In this document: one piece after another, positions 37,084 to 45,064 of the stretch
Layout: the number at the start of each line of letters is the position of its first letter
Position numbering within the stretch: position 1 is the stretch's first letter
Assembly: GCF_021654795.1 (NCBI RefSeq)
Contig: NZ_AP025344.1
Location: 1,378,501 to 1,442,500 of the forward strand
Direction: 5' to 3'
DNA from: Paenibacillus dendritiformis
Lineage (GTDB): Bacteria > Bacillota > Bacilli > Paenibacillales > Paenibacillaceae
Length of the DNA: 64,000 nt
Position numbers and translations under genes: made by a program
The notes under the pieces: model-generated
What the model was told of the DNA's origin: nothing
Databases searched by the model: none
What the model saw: the letters and a program-made list of their open reading frames with translations, nothing else

Positions 37084-37893
37084 ATGGCCCATTCCAAAAG
37101 ATATCGTTCTGCGCGAACGCGTACCCGCCGCCCGGTACGTCGATATCGAATCCATAACGCTCCTGATCCCTTTGTGTCGGTCATCATCCCGGTGTTGAAT
37201 GAACGGCGGACACTGGCCCGTGTCATTGAACGGGCGGCACAAGTACATCCGGCCACAGAGGTCATCGTCGTCGCGAACGGAACGACGGACGGTTCAGACC
37301 GGATCGCGGAAGAGATGGGAGCCCGCGTTCTTCGCTACGCCATTCCGCTCGGCCACGATAAGGGGAGATCCGCTGGAGCCCAAGCTGCGGCGGGACGCAT
37401 TCTGCTGTTCATCGACGGCGATATGGTGCTGCCTGCGGCGGAACTGCGCCCGTTCGTTCATGCGGTGAACAACGGCGCCGACGTTGCTCTCAATAAGTAT
37501 CAGGGGCCTGTCCGAAAGCATGATGTGCATGGAGTTGTCCTGGCAAAGCACGCACTGAATGCCATGCTGTCCCGTCAGGATCTGGGGGGAGCTTCCTTGA
37601 CAGCCGTTCCGCATGCGTTGAGCCGACGGGCCCTTGACCTGATCGGTGCCGACGCGCTGTCCGTTCCGCCGCTTGCGCATACGATGGCCGTTGTATGCGG
37701 GCTGAATGTCCACGCGGTCCATACGGTTAACGTTGGCCGCATGAACCGGATACGCGTGCGGGGGCTGCGCAGGGATCCGCTGGAATCGCTGATTTGCCAA
37801 GATCATTTGCAGGCCATTCTCTGGCTGATGGAACAGCGGGGCCCCCGGGGCGGCCACTCGGATTTGACCAGACAACGGGAGCGGGTGACATGA
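37084..37893 (+). CDS. Glycosyltransferase, GT2 type, with Arg-rich N-terminus
   Basis: 269 residues from ATG 37084 behind GGGAGGGAG. The first 25 residues are very basic (KRYRSARTRTRRPVRRYR). A GT-A domain follows: FVSVIIPVLNERRTLARVIE for nucleotide binding and LLFIDGDMVL holding the D-x-D metal motif. It most resembles dolichol-phosphate-mannose-type or rSAM-associated GT2 enzymes. No membrane segment is seen, so it is probably cytosolic in the mother cell. The next gene begins five bases after the stop and encodes a related transferase (both have ASLTAVPHALSRRALD or NSLTAVPHAITRRALD), so the two are an old tandem duplication. Confidence 0.87.
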   Translation: MAHSKRYRSARTRTRRPVRRYRIHNAPDPFVSVIIPVLNERRTLARVIERAAQVHPATEVIVVANGTTDGSDRIAEEMGARVLRYAIPLGHDKGRSAGAQAAAGRILLFIDGDMVLPAAELRPFVHAVNNGADVALNKYQGPVRKHDVHGVVLAKHALNAMLSRQDLGGASLTAVPHALSRRALDLIGADALSVPPLAHTMAVVCGLNVHAVHTVNVGRMNRIRVRGLRRDPLESLICQDHLQAILWLMEQRGPRGGHSDLTRQRERVT

Positions 37894-37897
37894 TGCC

Positions 37898-39076
37898 ATG
37901 AGAAGGAAGCGATCCTTCCGAAGAACAAGGAACGTTATCCGGGGACTGCGCCATTCGGCGCGCCGCCGCCGGCCGATTCGGGGAAGAAGAAAAGGCTCCC
38001 GCCGGCTTCCGGCGGGCCGAATAATAAGACGACATCGGTTCTCGACACGCGGACATAAGCAACTGCCTGAGCCCAAGGCAAGAGTTGAATGGCTGCATGC
38101 TGCCCAGGATGCGGGAAGGAGGCACGGCGACGAGTATGCCGCATTGGGGGGTCAGGATGCCCATAAGGACCTCGTCCGCTTCATGCAGAGCCGGTTCACC
38201 GAGTTCCTTGCGCCATACCGTGTAGCTCCTTTAACCTACGCGGAAGTCAGGGAGTTGGCGAAAGTGTTCAGGGTTGGATTTACGACAGGAAAATATCAGA
38301 ACGGGAGGGAAGCGGTCCTCATTCCGACCACAAGGCCGATCGATGCCATCGTATGCGCCCAAAATGAAGAAGACAGCATCGCAGGAGTGCTGAAGGAGCT
38401 CGGGCGTCTGCCGTTGTCCCGCACCATCGTCGTGGTGAACGGATCCTCGGACGGCAGCTTGCAGATGGTTCAGCAAGCTTCGGAGGATGCCTGCATCATT
38501 CACTACCCGGAAGCGCTCGGGCATGATGTGGGCCGCGCTGTCGGAGCGAGTCTGTCTCATGCGGAGATTTTGTTGTTCGTGGATGCCGATATCCCGATAG
38601 CCGCGGAAGAATTGGGCGCTTTTATATGGGCATGCGACAATGGCATCGATGTGGCTCTGAACGACATCAGTCCGTTCCTGGGCCCTTTCTACAGCCGGGA
38701 CGGAATTACGTACTGCAAGGAGTGGCTGAATCGCAGTCTGGGCCGTGCAGACTTGCATGCCAACTCGCTGACCGCTGTGCCGCATGCCATTACTCGCCGG
38801 GCCCTGGATACCGTAGGCGTGCAAAATTTGATCGTTCCTCCCAAATTCCAGACGCTTGCCTTGGTGCGGGGCCTGCGGATTGAAGCGGTGCACGCGGTCG
38901 ATGTAATCGGGAGGAATCGGATACGCCGCACGAATGTAGGCGCGTCAAATCCGGTTGCGGAGCTTATCATCGGGGATCATGTGGAGGCGTTTTATTCCTT
39001 GTGGGAGGAAAATGCGTCATTTTTCAGCGAAACGCACCAACGCGAGCAAATTGCCGAGAGGAGGAACCGAGGATGA
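37898..39076 (+). CDS. Glycosyltransferase, GT2 type, long Arg-rich N-terminus
   Basis: 392 residues. The first 55 are strongly basic (e.g. RRRRPIRGRRKGSRRLPAGR). Residues about 70-140 form a linker with the motif FRVGFTTGKYQNG. The GT-A domain starts at IDAIVCAQNEEDSIAGVL and has LLFVDADIPI as its metal motif. Its catalytic half is a paralog of the preceding gene (shared SLTAVPHA-ITRRALD and INRIR-like segments). The ATG at 37898 has only a weak ribosome site, so translation coupling with the gene five bases upstream is likely. Confidence 0.85.
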   Translation: MRRKRSFRRTRNVIRGLRHSARRRRPIRGRRKGSRRLPAGRIIRRHRFSTRGHKQLPEPKARVEWLHAAQDAGRRHGDEYAALGGQDAHKDLVRFMQSRFTEFLAPYRVAPLTYAEVRELAKVFRVGFTTGKYQNGREAVLIPTTRPIDAIVCAQNEEDSIAGVLKELGRLPLSRTIVVVNGSSDGSLQMVQQASEDACIIHYPEALGHDVGRAVGASLSHAEILLFVDADIPIAAEELGAFIWACDNGIDVALNDISPFLGPFYSRDGITYCKEWLNRSLGRADLHANSLTAVPHAITRRALDTVGVQNLIVPPKFQTLALVRGLRIEAVHAVDVIGRNRIRRTNVGASNPVAELIIGDHVEAFYSLWEENASFFSETHQREQIAERRNRG

Positions 39077-39194
39077 TGTCCATCCTCCGCCCCGGAGCTG
39101 CGCACCACCCCTTTCCGTTATTGGAAGACAATCTGTAAGCCGTACCGCTGAGAGTGCGGAGGCTTTCCCAACTTTGCGATAAGGAGGAAACCGA

Positions 39195-39926
39195 GTGAAA
39201 GGAATTATTTTGGCGGGAGGCACAGGCACTCGTCTATATCCGTTGACGAAGCTCATGAATAAGCATCTGCTGCCGGTAGGCCGGCATCCGATGGTCAGCT
39301 ATGGCATCGAACGTCTGCGTGCGGCGGGCATTACGGATATTATTATGATCATCGGGAAAATGTCGGCGTCCTTGTTTACAGACTATTATGGAAGCGGGCA
39401 GTCGAGCGGCGTTCATCTTACCTTCGCCATCCAGGAGGAGGCGGGCGGCATCGCCCAAGCACTCTCGCTGGCGAAGCCGTATATTGCACCAGGCGAGAAA
39501 TTCGTCGTGCTGCTCGGCGATAATTTGTTCCGCGATGATCTGGCTCCGTATGCAGCGGCATTCGCCGAACAGGGGCCCGGCGAAGCGCGCGTGTTGCTCC
39601 GGGAAGTGCCTGACCCCCATCGTTATGGAGTGCCTGTCTTCGACAGCGCCGATCCGAAGCGAATCGTCCGCATTGAAGAAAAGCCCGAAGAGCCGCCATC
39701 ATCGTATTGCGTCACGGGCATTTACATGTATGATACCGATGTCTTTCAGCATATTGAGGCGATTGCGCCATCGGAGCGCGGAGAATTGGAGATTACGGAT
39801 GTCAACAACCGGTACGCGGCCGCCGGCATGCTGCAGTATGATGTCCTTCGATCGTGGTGGACGGATGCCGGCACGTTCGAGTCGCTGCATGAAGCAGCTC
39901 AAGAGTTGAAGGAGGTCGAGTTATGA
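39195..39926 (+). CDS. rmlA: Glucose-1-phosphate thymidylyltransferase (RmlA, SpsI type)
   Basis: Joins dTTP and glucose 1-phosphate to dTDP-glucose, the first step of dTDP-rhamnose synthesis. 243 residues, the short form, as in B. subtilis SpsI for the spore coat polysaccharide (about 246). The nucleotide-binding start is ILAGGTGTRLYPLTKLMNKH, and LLGDNLFRDDL holds the metal-binding Asp. It starts at GTG 39195 behind AAGGAGG. Its stop overlaps the rmlB start by four bases (ATGA). Confidence 0.92.
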   Translation: MKGIILAGGTGTRLYPLTKLMNKHLLPVGRHPMVSYGIERLRAAGITDIIMIIGKMSASLFTDYYGSGQSSGVHLTFAIQEEAGGIAQALSLAKPYIAPGEKFVVLLGDNLFRDDLAPYAAAFAEQGPGEARVLLREVPDPHRYGVPVFDSADPKRIVRIEEKPEEPPSSYCVTGIYMYDTDVFQHIEAIAPSERGELEITDVNNRYAAAGMLQYDVLRSWWTDAGTFESLHEAAQELKEVEL

Positions 39927-40915
39927 AGCGGCTTCTCGTAACCGGAGGCATGGGGTTCATCGGCAGTAATTTCATTCTCTATATGCTGGCCCGGCATCCG
40001 GAAATCCACATTACGAATCTGGATGCACTTACTTATGCCGGCAATCCGGATAATTTGCAGCATATTGCCGATCGCGGAGCCTACCGCTTCATACGGGCCG
40101 ATATCACAGATGCGGCGGCTGTCGAACAGATTATGGAGGAGGGGGCCTTCGACGCGATCGTGCATTTTGCGGCTGAATCCCATGTGGACCGCAGCATTGC
40201 CGATCCGGAATCCTTCGTCCGCACGAATGTGCTGGGCACGTTCCGATTGCTGGAATCGGCCCGGCGCCATCCCGTTTCACGTTTTATTCACGTGTCGACC
40301 GACGAAGTGTACGGGACGTTAGGATCGACCGGCTTATTTACGGAAGACTCCCCGCTCCTGCCGAACAGCCCCTATTCCGCCAGCAAGGCCGGCTCGGATA
40401 TGCTGGCACGCTCCTATGCCCGCACATATGGCATGCCTGTCATTATTACCCGCTGCTCCAATAATTACGGTCCCCGGCAGTTTCCGGAGAAGCTCATCCC
40501 TACGATAATCACGCAAGCGATTCAAGATCGGCCGATTCCCGTATACGGGGACGGTTCTCATGTGCGAGATTGGCTGTATGTCGATGATCATTGCGCAGCC
40601 ATCGACGCGGCCTTGAAGCATGGGCAGCCGGGCGAGGTCTATAATATCGGCGGCCACCAGGAGCGCACCAATCTGGAGGTTGTGCGGATGGTGCTGAACG
40701 AGTTGGGCAAGCCGGAATCGCTAATTGCCTTCGTCTCCGATCGCCCGGGGCATGATCTGCGGTATGCGATCGATCCTCGCAAGACCGAACGCGAGCTCGG
40801 CTGGAGTCCGAGCGTAGGCTTGGCCGACGGAATGAAGCAGACCGTTGCCTGGTATATAAACAATCGCGCATGGTGGGAACGCGTACTCTCCGGAGCGTAT
40901 TTGCAAGGAAGGTAG
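39923..40915 (+). CDS. rmlB: dTDP-glucose 4,6-dehydratase (RmlB, SpsJ type)
   Basis: Converts dTDP-glucose to dTDP-4-keto-6-deoxyglucose with bound NAD. 330 residues, a short-chain dehydrogenase fold. Visible are the Rossmann motif GGMGFIGSNF, the segment HVSTDEVYGTLG carrying the Asp-Glu acid pair, and the catalytic Y-S-A-S-K. It overlaps rmlA by four bases. The next two rhamnose enzymes (RmlC and RmlD) are not in the window, so the product may be rhamnose only if these are elsewhere. Confidence 0.94.
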   Translation: MKRLLVTGGMGFIGSNFILYMLARHPEIHITNLDALTYAGNPDNLQHIADRGAYRFIRADITDAAAVEQIMEEGAFDAIVHFAAESHVDRSIADPESFVRTNVLGTFRLLESARRHPVSRFIHVSTDEVYGTLGSTGLFTEDSPLLPNSPYSASKAGSDMLARSYARTYGMPVIITRCSNNYGPRQFPEKLIPTIITQAIQDRPIPVYGDGSHVRDWLYVDDHCAAIDAALKHGQPGEVYNIGGHQERTNLEVVRMVLNELGKPESLIAFVSDRPGHDLRYAIDPRKTERELGWSPSVGLADGMKQTVAWYINNRAWWERVLSGAYLQGR

Positions 40916-40993
40916 GTATCTCATTCCTTCACCGAAGCCGGCTCGCTGTCCCATTCGCCATACAGATGAAGCCCAGGAAGGGAGGAGACACGA

Positions 40994-42040
40994 ATGGCAA
41001 AAATGACGGTTCGCCGCTGGCGCGTTTTCCGTATGAGGAAGGTGCGGGCTAGCCGTAAGGGACCCCTGTACCGCAGAGCCTTGCATCTGTATCGCAAGCG
41101 GGGGCAGCCCTTCGGCAAGCGGCCGGCTCGGCAGATTAAGCGCAAGCATCGGCTGGCTCCTGCCCCGGCCGTCGGCGGCTCGCCGGAGACGCAGCCTGAC
41201 CTGGAGACCGAATGTCGGCTCAGTTATGAAGACGGGTTCCGCAAAGGCAAGTATGAGGGAGGGGAGCGCATCCTCGCCCGGATGCTTCCCGGGATGACCC
41301 TGCTTCCCGATTTGACGGTCGAAGACGTTATCTCTCTGGGAGTCGAGCAGGTCCGCCATTTGTTGAAGCCGCTGATGGGGACGGCCGACGTGTTCCATGC
41401 ATTGGAGACGGCTTTGGAGGAACGGAGACCTTGCTCGCTGGTACGGCTGGGAGACGGCGAACTGCTGGCATTGGCGCACGGTACGGTGCTGAGCGCGGAA
41501 TTAGTGCGGAGAGAGGGGACATTCCTCGAATATTCGGGCATGAATATTCCGGATTATGTCCACCGGGATCAACTGGCGGCGGCAGTGAGCGCAGCATCGA
41601 TCATCGGCGTGCCGGTGGCCCCCGAGGCGAACTTCCGGGGGCTGCTTTCCCCCGTGTTTCAAGCGTACGGCATCCAGATCGCGCCACGCCAGTTTACTCT
41701 CTCCACCATTAACTATTCATTGGCCGAAGAAGGTTATCTGTCCCGGCTCATCCAAGGCCGGCGCGTGCTCGTCATCGGCAATACGGCCCCTTCGCTTGCC
41801 GCGGCTCTTGCTGGCAAAGGGGCGGTCATCGCCGGCACGATCGCCCCGGTCAAAGGCATGAATGATATTCCTGATGTTCTGCAGGAGGCCGCGAAGCATG
41901 AATATGATTTGGCCGTCGCCGCCGCAGGCATTCCTGCAGTCATCCTGGTTCAACGCCTAGCCGAGCAGTTCGGCAAGGTCGCTATTGATTTCGGACATTT
42001 GGCGAATCTCATCATAAATGGCACTATGCATTTATCCTAA
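40994..42040 (+). CDS. GT-D-fold glycosyltransferase-like protein with Arg-rich N-terminus
   Basis: 348 residues from ATG 40994 behind AAGGGAGGAG. The first 55 residues are very basic (KVRASRKGPLYRRALHLYRK). The motif YEDGFRKGKYEGG follows at about residue 77. From about residue 125 lies a GT-D-type domain: CSLVRLGDGELLALA holds its characteristic Asp-Gly-Glu, and a Rossmann-like RVLVIGNTAPSLAAALAG follows. GT-D domains transfer glucose in adhesin glycosylation in streptococci, so a role in modifying the giant repeat protein is plausible but inferred. Confidence 0.78.
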   Translation: MAKMTVRRWRVFRMRKVRASRKGPLYRRALHLYRKRGQPFGKRPARQIKRKHRLAPAPAVGGSPETQPDLETECRLSYEDGFRKGKYEGGERILARMLPGMTLLPDLTVEDVISLGVEQVRHLLKPLMGTADVFHALETALEERRPCSLVRLGDGELLALAHGTVLSAELVRREGTFLEYSGMNIPDYVHRDQLAAAVSAASIIGVPVAPEANFRGLLSPVFQAYGIQIAPRQFTLSTINYSLAEEGYLSRLIQGRRVLVIGNTAPSLAAALAGKGAVIAGTIAPVKGMNDIPDVLQEAAKHEYDLAVAAAGIPAVILVQRLAEQFGKVAIDFGHLANLIINGTMHLS

Positions 42041-42064
42041 CTTAAATGAAGGAGGTGCGCCGAG

Positions 42065-43441
42065 ATGCCACCAGTGCGTTCCCACCGTATTATTCCCCGT
42101 GTGCCCGCAGGCAAGCGGCGCGTCCCCGCATCTTTCATGCGGGCTGCAACCGGACGGAGCGGACAGCAACGGTACGAGCGGGGGTATGCCTGCGGCTATG
42201 CGGAAGGATTGCGGGCCGGTCAGGCTCAATACGGAGTTCCCTTTGACGGCACAAGCATCATCATCCCGACGTATAACAAGGCCGAACTGTTAGAGAAATG
42301 TATTGACAGCATTGAGGCTCATACGACGCCCCCCTATGAAATCATCGTCGTCGACAACGCTTCGACGGACGGCACCGCCGCCTATCTCCTCCGGAATACC
42401 GGGAAGCTTCGCTTCCATATCCACGAGGATAACCGCGGATTCTCCGGAGCGGTCAATACGGGGCTGATGATGGCGAAGGGGGGGACGATCTGCATCTTGA
42501 ACAACGATATTCTGGTGACCCCGAATTGGCTCACCAACCTTCTCAACTGCCTCCAAAGCGATGACAAGATCGGAATGGTCGGGCCGGTAACCAATTTCAT
42601 CAGCGGCGATCAGCAGATTGAAGTTCCTTATCGCGATATTGAGGAGATGTATTCGTTCGCAGCGGCCCATAATGTGACGAGTGCGGGGAAATGGCAAGGA
42701 ACGGATCGGATTGTCGGGTTTTGTCTCGTATTCCGCCGGGAGCTGTTCGAGACGACCGGCTATTTCGACGAAGGCTTCGAGATCGGCAATTTCGAAGATG
42801 AAGATTATGTGCTTCGGGTGCGTCTTAACGGACGCAAGCTCGTGATTGCGCGGGATACGTTCATCCATCATTACGGGAGCGTAACGATGAGGGAGCTTGG
42901 GGACCAGTTTATCGCGATCAATGATAAAAACGCTGCCTTTTTTCGTGCGAAATGGGGAAATTCCTTCAACCTGGTTCAGCGTGCGAGAGAAGCGAACAGG
43001 GACCCCGGCCTTGGCCGCTGTCATGATTTCTACCCGACGCATGTCGCGGTTACAGGGTTGACAGATACGGTCTATTGGGTCGAGCACGGCACCAAATATC
43101 CGCTTGTCGGCCATATCGGCGTCCCGATCGTAACTGTCTCGCAAATTGATTTGCGAGGCTGGCCGACAGGGCCGGCCATGGATGCGGGAGTTGCCAGGGA
43201 TAAGTGGAACCGGCAATCCGAGCCGGACGGGGCTATTGCGGACGGGGCCGTTTTCACGACGGAAGGGGGAAAATGGTACCAGCGTCAAGGGGCAGAGTAC
43301 CGAGAGATCATCAGCGAGCATGCCCTTCGAAGATGGCAGCTGGAGAACCGGGTGCAGCAGCGGACGGATAAAGAGAGACGCGAACTGATAGCGGGGCTTC
43401 CGATTATCCCGGCGCCGGTCATCGCTTCATTTCATTTGTAA
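42065..43441 (+). CDS. Glycosyltransferase, GT2 type, with basic N-terminus
   Basis: 458 residues from ATG 42065 behind AAGGAGGTG. The N-terminus is basic (residues 1-40), then comes YERGYACGYAEGLRAG. The GT-A domain runs from about 60 to 290: SIIIPTYNKAELLEKCIDSI, VVDNASTDGTAAYL, ILNNDILVTPNW (metal site) and DRIVGFCLVFRRELF. A C-terminal extension of about 150 residues ends in a Trp/Tyr-rich segment (VYWVEHGTKYPLVGH) of unknown role. It resembles rhamnosyltransferase-like GT2 enzymes. It is the last gene before a new promoter. Confidence 0.87.
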   Translation: MPPVRSHRIIPRVPAGKRRVPASFMRAATGRSGQQRYERGYACGYAEGLRAGQAQYGVPFDGTSIIIPTYNKAELLEKCIDSIEAHTTPPYEIIVVDNASTDGTAAYLLRNTGKLRFHIHEDNRGFSGAVNTGLMMAKGGTICILNNDILVTPNWLTNLLNCLQSDDKIGMVGPVTNFISGDQQIEVPYRDIEEMYSFAAAHNVTSAGKWQGTDRIVGFCLVFRRELFETTGYFDEGFEIGNFEDEDYVLRVRLNGRKLVIARDTFIHHYGSVTMRELGDQFIAINDKNAAFFRAKWGNSFNLVQRAREANRDPGLGRCHDFYPTHVAVTGLTDTVYWVEHGTKYPLVGHIGVPIVTVSQIDLRGWPTGPAMDAGVARDKWNRQSEPDGAIADGAVFTTEGGKWYQRQGAEYREIISEHALRRWQLENRVQQRTDKERRELIAGLPIIPAPVIASFHL

Positions 43442-43513
43442 GCAGCGACGGTCCGATGAAGCCCGGTCCACAAAAGGCTGGGCTTAGGGCAGTTTTGGGC
43501 GAGTGGCCCGTAT

Positions 43514-43540
43514 ACACTCGCCTGTGGACCGCATATGTTA
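43514..43540 (+). promoter_or_regulatory. Sigma-K promoter of the small-protein operon
   Basis: AC at 43514, a 16-base spacer and a perfect CATATGTTA at 43532. Transcription would start near 43547, 55 bases before the first start codon. A GerE-core match TTTGGGC sits at 43494-43500, just upstream. Confidence 0.6.
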
Positions 43541-43601
43541 AGACAAGGAAGCGAAGTTAGCACTTGTACGCGATCCGTTTTGTTGCCAGGGAGGAAAAAG
43601 C

Positions 43602-43889
43602 ATGGAGAACGTTGTGGACGAAATTATTATTCATATGTCCCATACGCATCAGCACATGGCCCGCGTTCTGGATGCGGAACGTCAGGTGGCGGTGCGGATG
43701 GCGCAGATCATTCACGCCCTGCCGGACGTCAATCCCGACTTTGCCGGTCTGAGCGGACTGAAGGTCCAATCCGCCGCACTAACGAAAAATCTCGTCGCCT
43801 ACCTGAACGGAATCGCGGAATTGGAAGAGGCGCTGGCCGAGCAGCTCGAACAGGTGATCAAAGAATTGAACGACGCTGGCGAAGAATGA
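43602..43889 (+). CDS. Small helical protein 1 of the spore-surface locus
   Basis: 95 residues from ATG 43602 behind AGGGAGGAAAA. Not recognised. It is almost all helical, with hydrophobic heptads and no Cys, Pro-poor apart from one loop (LPDVNPDFAGLSG). It begins with a His-rich stretch (HMSHTHQHM). It shares the pattern Q-x-x-A-R-V-L-D with the next two proteins. Acidic end (EELNDAGEE-like). First gene after a sigma-K-type promoter, so probably mother-cell made and spore-layer associated. This is inference. Confidence 0.78.
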   Translation: MENVVDEIIIHMSHTHQHMARVLDAERQVAVRMAQIIHALPDVNPDFAGLSGLKVQSAALTKNLVAYLNGIAELEEALAEQLEQVIKELNDAGEE

Positions 43890-43909
43890 ATCGATAGGGG
43901 GGAGTCCGG

Positions 43910-44248
43910 TTGAGCAGAGAGCGCTCCTATCATCTTATATTGGATGCCATAGCCAAGATGCAGTGGAATGTCGCTATGATTTTGGAAGCTAAAGCGGTGG
44001 AGGCAGAAAAGACGCGAAATTGGATGTTGAATCATTTGACGGAGTCTGCTTTTGTCACCCATAAAGAGCAAATCAGCGATCCGTTGGAGATCCATGATCA
44101 AATCGTAGAGGTCCTCGACGGATTGACCAAAATCCAGCTCAGTCTCGCCCGGAATATGAAAGCCGTTCTTGATCGCGGGGACTCGGGTTCGATGGGAGAC
44201 GGGATCTCGGACGGATCTTTCAGCGGAGAATTTGATTTGGGGAGATAG
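43910..44248 (+). CDS. Small helical protein 2 of the spore-surface locus
   Basis: 112 residues from TTG 43910 behind AGGGGGGAG. Not recognised. Two halves each hold a Q-x-x-x-A motif: AKMQWNVAMILEAKA and TKIQLSLARNMKAVL. The end is flexible and Gly/Ser/Asp-rich. It follows the first small protein by 20 bases and looks like a divergent duplicate of it and of protein 3. Confidence 0.75.
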   Translation: MSRERSYHLILDAIAKMQWNVAMILEAKAVEAEKTRNWMLNHLTESAFVTHKEQISDPLEIHDQIVEVLDGLTKIQLSLARNMKAVLDRGDSGSMGDGISDGSFSGEFDLGR

Positions 44249-44254
44249 ACGGTC

Positions 44255-44554
44255 ATGATGCATAGATCGCAGGAGGATAAAGTTAAGCTGGAAATGATTC
44301 AGGCCATCGTCCGCAGCCAATCCGCCCTGGCCCGGATGCTGGAGAACCTTGCGGATGTGACCGAGCATGCGGAAGGCTCCGTCAAAGGAATCAAAGAGGA
44401 TATCCGGCTGCTGTCGAATTATCAGCTGGCGTTATGCGGGATGATCACCGGCTGGCGTTCCCGTCACAAGACAACCGGAACTCCTGCAACGCCCTGGTTC
44501 AATCCAGCTCACTTCGATGGAGCCGTACTTGACCCGAGGAGTACAGGAGGGTGA
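44255..44554 (+). CDS. Small helical protein 3 of the spore-surface locus
   Basis: 99 residues from ATG 44255 (or ATG 44258) behind GGGGAGAT. Not recognised. The helical core reads VRSQSALARMLENLADV, matching the Q-x-x-x-A-R-M-L-E pattern of its neighbours. The C-terminus changes to a basic, Pro/Thr-rich tail (GWRSRHKTTGTPATPWFNP). It sits six bases after protein 2, so it is in the same operon. Confidence 0.75.
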   Translation: MMHRSQEDKVKLEMIQAIVRSQSALARMLENLADVTEHAEGSVKGIKEDIRLLSNYQLALCGMITGWRSRHKTTGTPATPWFNPAHFDGAVLDPRSTGG

Positions 44555-44559
44555 ATCTA

Positions 44560-44847
44560 TTGAAAAAGCGATCACGCACACGGAAATTAGGGCGCAAGAC
44601 AGCGCGCAGCGGACCCATTCGCGCCCGAAAAGGAGAGGGGCGCACGGGATTGGGCCGGCGTTCCTCCCGTCGTTCCCGCAAGCTGCGGAAACGCGGGCAG
44701 CGGATCGTCCGCCGGAGGAGGAGAAGAGGATCCCCTCTATCCTACAAGCGGGGCTATGACGAATCTTATCAATCGGGGTTCGATGCCGGTTTTGCCAAAG
44801 GATTCGAGGACGGCCACCAGTTGGCCTATTCCGAACAGACCGGATAA
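44560..44847 (+). CDS. Arg-rich small protein with GYxxGF motif
   Basis: 95 residues. The TTG at 44560 is chosen because AGGAGG is nine bases upstream. The GTG at 44551 abuts that site. About 55 residues are dense in Arg and Lys (RKLRKRGQRIVRRRRRRG), followed by YKRGYDESYQSGFDAGFAKG, then an acidic end. It looks like the N-terminal module of the neighbouring glycosyltransferases standing alone. It could bind nucleic acid or an acidic spore layer, or act as an anchor for the same partner. Function not known. Confidence 0.78.
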   Translation: MKKRSRTRKLGRKTARSGPIRARKGEGRTGLGRRSSRRSRKLRKRGQRIVRRRRRRGSPLSYKRGYDESYQSGFDAGFAKGFEDGHQLAYSEQTG

Positions 44848-45064
44848 GGCGTATGAACAGTCAGATGATTGCCGCGAACGGCAGCCGCTGGCTGTTTTTG
44901 TTTGTCCGGAGCCCTTTTTGCCCCTGGATGGATAGCCGTCCATGATGCAGCTGCCGGAGCGGCATATGATGAATGGATGCCAGACCATCGATGAAGCATC
45001 TGCGAGACCGTGTCTATCGTATCGCAGCATTCCGGCGAGAAACGAATGTAAAAGGAGCGATTTC

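Noticed and set aside
44942..45064. N-terminal extension of the CgeB-like protein from ATG 44942
   Set aside because: It has no ribosome binding site, while ATG 45065 follows AAAAGGAGCG and begins with the basic module shared by the neighbours.
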